The notes below the pieces were generated by a model. That model was not told the DNA's origin and did not search any database. It saw nothing but the letters and a program-made list of their open reading frames with translations. Shown one piece after another: positions 39,444-42,946 of a stretch of DNA of 42,946 nucleotides. The stretch's first letter is position 1. Each line of letters starts with the position of its first letter. The position numbers and the translations under genes were made by a program. The stretch is from an uncultured Clostridia bacterium (GTDB lineage Bacteria; Bacillota; Clostridia; TANB77; CAG-465): positions 1 to 42,946 of the forward strand of contig CALWOE010000004.1 of the NCBI GenBank assembly GCA_944383035.1, written 5' to 3'.

Positions 39444-39839
39444 TTAAACAGTTTTATCTTTTGGAATAAACTTCTTAAAATCATCATATAAAAATGGTTT
39501 ACCATTTTCATATTTAATTTGCATAAGAAATGGAAATACCTCAGAATTAGGAATAGCATTGAGCACACTTATATACATCGTATCATCTAGTTTACTTCTT
39601 AAATAAGTGGCGATAAGTCCACCATACATGTATTCTTCATAGTAAACTTGCTCAAACACCTCCTTATCATCTTCGTCATGATAATATTTAACGCTACCAT
39701 CAGGATTTAACATTTCTGCTGTAGTAGAATACTTACCATCAGAATCAGTATAAACTAACATTTTTTGGTTGTTTACCAAAACCACTACATTTAAATTTTT
39801 TACCCCAGTAAGATAAAGTCTTCTAGAAAGTCTTCTCAT
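39444..39839 (-). CDS. Unknown protein, 131 aa
   Basis: I do not recognise it. It begins with an Arg-rich segment (Met-Arg-Arg-Leu-Ser-Arg-Arg) and is rich in Tyr, Asp and Glu, with no membrane segment or cysteine. An early strand pattern (Val-Val-Val-Leu-Val-Asn-Asn, then Ser-Asp-Gly-Lys-Tyr-Ser) suggests a beta hairpin. AGGAGG precedes the ATG, with a perfect promoter (39896-39924) and its own terminator. It is probably well expressed. Confidence 0.75.
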   Translation of the reverse strand: MRRLSRRLYLTGVKNLNVVVLVNNQKMLVYTDSDGKYSTTAEMLNPDGSVKYYHDEDDKEVFEQVYYEEYMYGGLIATYLRSKLDDTMYISVLNAIPNSEVFPFLMQIKYENGKPFLYDDFKKFIPKDKTV

Positions 39840-39895
39840 TTTTTTTTCCTCCTATCAATTATAATTTAAGAAAACCAATTTAATAATGCACTGCT

Positions 39896-39924
39896 ATTAT
39901 ATCATAATATATAAATTATGTCAA
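39896..39924 (-). promoter_or_regulatory. Perfect consensus promoter of the 131-aa gene
   Basis: On the minus strand, TTGACA (39919-39924), 17 bases, TATAAT (39896-39901). Confidence 0.88.
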
Positions 39925-39952
39925 ATAAATTTATCTAAAAGTTATAGAAAAT

Positions 39953-40006
39953 AAAAAAAAGCCGTCAATATGACGACTAAATGGCACGGAAACTGAACGA
40001 GTTTCC
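39953..40006 (-). ncRNA. Two-hairpin, relatively GC-rich RNA element
   Basis: On the minus strand, a seven-pair hairpin GGAAACT-CGTTC-AGTTTCC (39988-40006) is followed after ten bases by GTCGTCA-TAT-TGACGGC (39961-39977) and eight T. The last part is a normal terminator for the small gene upstream. The first hairpin and the GTGCC linker are more GC-rich than the surroundings and may belong to a stable 3'-end-derived RNA of about 55 bases. No known family is recognised. Confidence 0.5.
39961..39977 (-). terminator. Terminator after the small coiled-coil gene
   Basis: Seven-pair stem with one G-T pair and a three-base loop, followed by eight T on the minus strand. Confidence 0.88.
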
Positions 40007-40032
40007 AAATTTTTAATTTTGCTATTACCTTT

Positions 40033-40251
40033 CTATTTATTTTCTATTAATTCATTTAACTTTAATAAGTATTCCTTATACATTTTTAGTCTAGTATCTC
40101 TACCACCATTGAAAATATCTGGTACATTATTAGTAATATCTTTTTCTATTTCATTTATCTTTTTTTCTAACTGATATTTTTCTTCTAATAATTGTTCAAT
40201 AGTTAAATTTTCTTTTTCTTTTATATACTTATCTGAAGAAATCATTTCCAT
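40033..40251 (-). CDS. Unknown small coiled-coil protein, 72 aa
   Basis: Highly charged, Glu/Lys-rich helical protein with heptad-like Leu/Ile spacing (about residues 16-45) and a short Asn-Gly-Gly-Arg-Asp turn near residue 50. I start it at the ATG at 40251, nine bases after AAGGAG; an ATG three codons earlier directly abuts the binding site and is unlikely. It lies about 60 bases downstream of tRNA-Trp with no terminator or clear promoter between, so it is probably co-transcribed with the tRNA. The function is unknown. Confidence 0.7.
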   Translation of the reverse strand: MEMISSDKYIKEKENLTIEQLLEEKYQLEKKINEIEKDITNNVPDIFNGGRDTRLKMYKEYLLKLNELIENK

Positions 40252-40309
40252 AAAATCCATCTCCTTTTAAATTTATATAAACAAACTACGTAGGTTTGAA
40301 TCATTCTAA

Positions 40310-40383
40310 TGGCAGGGGCACTAGGAATCGAACCCAGCTCTGGAGTTTTGGAGACTCTTATTCTACCGATGAACTATGCCCCT
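40310..40383 (-). tRNA. tRNA-Trp (CCA)
   Basis: A cloverleaf of 74 bases with encoded 3' CCA. The acceptor is AGGGGCA/TGCCCCT, the discriminator G is usual for tRNA-Trp, the anticodon loop is CTCCAAA and the T loop is TTCGATT. The top of the anticodon stem has an A-C mismatch (positions 27-43). The sequence otherwise resembles clostridial tRNA-Trp. Confidence 0.95.
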
Positions 40384-40399
40384 ATAAACTAACATTAAT

Positions 40400-40428
40400 A
40401 TTTTAACATTTATTAAACAAAATTTCAA
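40400..40428 (-). promoter_or_regulatory. Promoter of tRNA-Trp
   Basis: On the minus strand, TTGAAA (40423-40428), 17-base spacer, TAAAAT (40400-40405), 17 bases before the tRNA 5' end. Confidence 0.7.
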
Positions 40429-40478
40429 CCTTTTTATTCAAAAATATAAAAACTAAGTAAAAATATATAGAAAAAAAC

Positions 40479-40509
40479 ATTTAGAGATATATTTTTTATA
40501 TCCCTAAAT
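40479..40509 (-). terminator. Terminator of the metallophosphoesterase operon
   Basis: Thirteen-base arms ATTTAGAGATATA and TATATCCCTAAAT with one non-standard pair, five-base loop, and T on the minus strand. Confidence 0.82.
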
Positions 40510-40524
40510 ATCATATCTTACATA

Positions 40525-41232
40525 TTAATCTAAACGTATTAAATCAAAATTAGTATAATCGCATGAAACCATGATATATATCACATCTTTTATTTTTCCT
40601 TCTTTTATCATACTATGGCCATATCCGTGTAAATGACCATATATACATTTATATACATTATACTCATTTAAAATTTCTTCAAATTTTCCTGTAAATGGTG
40701 GAAAATGCATTGCTACAATAATTTTTTTGGTTATATTTTTATTATTATAGTATTCTTGTATTTTTTTTGCTTCTTCTAATGATATTTTAAGTCTTATTTC
40801 TTCACGCCTTATTATTTTTCTTGTTAAATCTGCACTATTTCCATCAATTTTTCCCCATCCACGTGTACCACATATAATATAATCTTCAACATCATAAGCG
40901 TTATTATATAACACGTTTAAGGTATCAAAATTATTTTCTTTAAAAAATTTATCTAATTTAGTTTTTGTACTAAAATAATAATCATGATTTCCTTTCATTA
41001 TTAACTTTTTACCAGGTAGACTATTTATAAACGAAAAATCTTTTTTTGTTTCATTTAAAGTCATTCCCCAAGATATATCACCTGGTATTATAACAGTATC
41101 ATTTTCTTTTACTTTTTTTATCCAATTTTCTTTTATTTTATCTTCATAATTATCCCAAATCTTACCAAAAACATTCATTGGCTTTTCTACTCCAAATGAT
41201 AAATGTAAATCTGAAATTGCAAAAATTGACAT
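40525..41232 (-). CDS. Calcineurin-like metallophosphoesterase
   Basis: Two-metal phosphoesterase of 235 residues. The five motifs are visible: Asp8-Leu-His10, Gly-Asp-Ile-Ser-Trp (about 51-55), Gly-Asn-His-Asp (about 81-84), Met-His-Phe-Pro-Pro (about 170) and Gly-His-Leu-His-Gly (about 197). There is no signal peptide. AGAGGTG precedes the ATG, and the gap to tsaD is 11 bases, so it belongs to a protease-tsaD-phosphoesterase operon. The substrate is unknown. Confidence 0.93.
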   Translation of the reverse strand: MSIFAISDLHLSFGVEKPMNVFGKIWDNYEDKIKENWIKKVKENDTVIIPGDISWGMTLNETKKDFSFINSLPGKKLIMKGNHDYYFSTKTKLDKFFKENNFDTLNVLYNNAYDVEDYIICGTRGWGKIDGNSADLTRKIIRREEIRLKISLEEAKKIQEYYNNKNITKKIIVAMHFPPFTGKFEEILNEYNVYKCIYGHLHGYGHSMIKEGKIKDVIYIMVSCDYTNFDLIRLD

Positions 41233-41243
41233 ATTTCACCTCT

Positions 41244-42245
41244 TTATTTATCTATTTCTAAATTTGCAACTGCATTTAGATCAAGTTTGTCTTTTATATC
41301 AAAATATTTTCCATTAATATAGTTATAATATGCAGCTGACCCTATCATTGCAGCATTATCTGTACAATATTTAAGATCTGGTATATATGAATTAAATGAA
41401 TTTTTACTTGCTTTTTGTTGTAACATCTGCCTTAATACTCTGTTTGCAGATACTCCGCCTGCAAGTACAACATTTTTTATATTTAAATCCTTCATAGCCT
41501 TTATAGTTGTATCTACTAATTCTTCACATACTGTATTTTCGAAACTTGCGCATAAATTTTCTTTTGATAAATTATCTTTTTCTTTATGCACTAAATTTAT
41601 TACTGCAGTTTTTATACCACTAAAGCTAAAGTCATAATTATCAAATTTTGTTTTAGGTAATTTATATGTTGGTTTTCCATTTTGAGCCAAATTACTTACT
41701 TGTGGTCCACCAGGATATGGAAGTCCCATAGTTCGTGCTACTTTATCAAAAGCTTCTCCTACTGCATCATCTCTTGTTTTACCTATTATTTCAAACTTTG
41801 TATAATCTTTGACATTAATTAAATGTGTATGACCACCAGATACAACAAGTGCTAAAAATGGTGGCTTTAAATCAGGATATGTTAAGTAATTTGCAGCTAT
41901 ATGACCTGATATATGATGGGTTGGTACAATTGGTATATTTAATGCATATGCAAGAGATTTTGCATATGATACTCCTACAAGTAAAGCACCAATAAGTCCT
42001 GGCCCATATGTAACTCCTATATAATCTAAATCTTTAAATTTTAATTTTGCTTTATCTAAAGCCTCTTTTACAACATATGAAATATGTAATATATGTTCAC
42101 GTGATGCTATTTCAGGAACAACACCACCATATTTTTTATGTATGTCTATTTGTGTAGAAACAACATTTGCTAAAACTTCTCTTCCATCTTTTAAAATAGC
42201 TACTGCTGTTTCATCACAACTTGATTCTATACTAAGTCCAATCAT
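41244..42245 (-). CDS. tsaD: tRNA threonylcarbamoyltransferase subunit TsaD
   Basis: Catalytic subunit that transfers threonylcarbamoyl to adenosine 37 of ANN-decoding tRNAs, working with TsaB and TsaE. The 333 residues have the metal ligands His111 and His115 (HHISGH), Ser-Gly-Gly-His-Thr-His and the later Ala-Gly-Gly-Val-Ser-Ala-Asn motif. AAGGAG precedes the ATG. The partners TsaB and TsaE are not in this window. Confidence 0.97.
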   Translation of the reverse strand: MIGLSIESSCDETAVAILKDGREVLANVVSTQIDIHKKYGGVVPEIASREHILHISYVVKEALDKAKLKFKDLDYIGVTYGPGLIGALLVGVSYAKSLAYALNIPIVPTHHISGHIAANYLTYPDLKPPFLALVVSGGHTHLINVKDYTKFEIIGKTRDDAVGEAFDKVARTMGLPYPGGPQVSNLAQNGKPTYKLPKTKFDNYDFSFSGIKTAVINLVHKEKDNLSKENLCASFENTVCEELVDTTIKAMKDLNIKNVVLAGGVSANRVLRQMLQQKASKNSFNSYIPDLKYCTDNAAMIGSAAYYNYINGKYFDIKDKLDLNAVANLEIDK

Positions 42246-42257
42246 ATATATTTCTCC

Positions 42258-42911
42258 TTATAGATTTATAAATAAAATAAGTAAATATTGTAAAAAATTA
42301 ACTATCGGTCCGACAATATAATAATGTACATTTGTTATAATTAAGACTAATAATATAATAAGTGAATATTTTTCTAAAGTATACATTATATTTTTATATT
42401 TACGTGGTAGAAAATAAAATAATACTTTAGACCCATCAAATGGTGGAATTGGTAACATATTAAATACTGCAAATACTATATTAAAATAAATTGTAACGGA
42501 TAACATCTGAATTAAAATAATTCCTATATTATTTGTAGCCATTAAACCTAATACACCAGTCATTGACAATATTTTTATTACTATTGCAAAAAATATAGCA
42601 AGTAAAATATTAGAAAAAGGACCTGCAAATGCTACTATTGCATTACCCTTTGCTCTATTTTTAAAATTAGTATCTACAATTTGTACTGGTTTTCCCCAAC
42701 CAAAACCACAAAGCATAATACATAAAAATCCAACTATGTCTATATGCTTAAATGGATCAAGAGTTAATCTTCCTCTATATTTTTGTGACATATCTCCAAG
42801 TTTGTATGCAGTATATGCATGAGCAAACTCATGAATAGATAAAGATAACAAAAGTGCAGGAAAAATAAAAAAAAAAAGTGCTAACCCTTCTTTTGAAAAT
42901 ATATTAAACAA
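42258..42911 (-). CDS. Site-2-protease-type membrane metalloprotease (M50), probable TTG start
   Basis: Membrane zinc protease or protease-like protein of 217 residues. The first motif, His-Glu-Phe-Ala-His, lies in an early helix (about 27-31). The second zinc site is in the segment FNMLPIPPFDG (about 157-167), where the Asp is the third ligand. About five membrane helices are visible. I favour the TTG at 42911, since AGGAG lies eight bases upstream; an ATG six codons earlier (42929) is in frame but has no binding site that I can see. It is followed closely by tsaD. Substrates are unknown. Confidence 0.88.
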   Translation of the reverse strand: MFNIFSKEGLALFFFIFPALLLSLSIHEFAHAYTAYKLGDMSQKYRGRLTLDPFKHIDIVGFLCIMLCGFGWGKPVQIVDTNFKNRAKGNAIVAFAGPFSNILLAIFFAIVIKILSMTGVLGLMATNNIGIILIQMLSVTIYFNIVFAVFNMLPIPPFDGSKVLFYFLPRKYKNIMYTLEKYSLIILLVLIITNVHYYIVGPIVNFLQYLLILFINL

Positions 42912-42946
42912 ATATATCACTCCTAACATTTATATTATATAGTTTA

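Noticed and set aside
1..42946. Mobile elements, CRISPR arrays, prophage or defence islands
   Set aside because: No transposase, integrase, cas gene, regularly spaced repeat or phage structural gene is visible; gene content is core chromosomal.

Overview
The window is a 42.9 kb, strongly AT-rich chromosomal segment of a low-GC, Gram-positive, anaerobic Bacillota (Clostridia-like) bacterium. Several things support this: the ylxM-ffh-rpsP-khpA-rimM-trmD-rplS order, strong AGGAGG ribosome binding sites, near-consensus sigma-A promoters (TTGACA-17-TATAAT), many U-tailed terminators, an oxygen-independent class III ribonucleotide reductase with NrdR, a superoxide reductase, and relatives of sporulation genes (ytaF, a SpoVB-type flippase, a GerS-like protein). 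TGG encodes Trp and TGA is used as a stop, so the standard bacterial code applies. I see no insertion sequence, prophage, integrase, CRISPR array or rRNA; this is mostly core chromosome. Nearly all genes lie on the minus strand.

Layout. 1-2.2 kb: an apparent minus-strand gene start interrupted by a (GT)12 tract at the left edge, superoxide reductase, a RluA-type pseudouridine synthase and an unknown protein. 2.4-6.3 kb: a lipoprotein made of five repeats, a DHH phosphoesterase, tRNA-fMet and tRNA-Met, and recJ. 6.5-11.8 kb: a degenerate Clp-like AAA protein, then a GerS-like/mazF/class A PBP operon. 11.9-15.9 kb: ytaF, the der-plsY-ppaC operon and a small membrane protein. 16.0-16.15 kb: a structured RNA that matches the fluoride riboswitch core. 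16.2-20.0 kb: the ribosomal/SRP operon. 20.2-24.6 kb: an unknown protein, a polysaccharide deacetylase, murD and a beta-CASP nuclease. 24.8-29.3 kb: a small unknown protein, an ABC-F ATPase, two paralogous bitopic membrane proteins, and mscL carrying a zinc ribbon. 29.4-34.6 kb: HU, a SpoVB/MurJ-like flippase, a DUF5684-like membrane protein, an HMA metal-binding protein and priA. 34.7-39.2 kb: an unknown protein, then nrdD, a 97-residue glycyl-radical-tail protein, nrdG and nrdR. 39.4-42.9 kb: two small unknown proteins with a two-hairpin RNA between them, tRNA-Trp, a metallophosphoesterase, tsaD and a site-2-type protease.

The most interesting locus is 35.2-39.2 kb. Between nrdD and nrdG lies a free-standing 97-residue protein. 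Its residues 54-88 are identical to the glycyl-radical tail of NrdD (residues 807-841), and the two DNA segments differ at only 3 of 105 bases, all synonymous. This resembles the GrcA (YfiD) spare-part system of pyruvate formate-lyase, but here it would serve an anaerobic ribonucleotide reductase, and it appears to be kept identical by recent duplication or gene conversion. The second is the fluoride-riboswitch-like RNA, which has no recognisable fluoride exporter beside it. The third is the dinucleotide tract that would switch a reading frame on or off at the left edge.

All assignments come from reading motifs and context by eye; no database search was possible.
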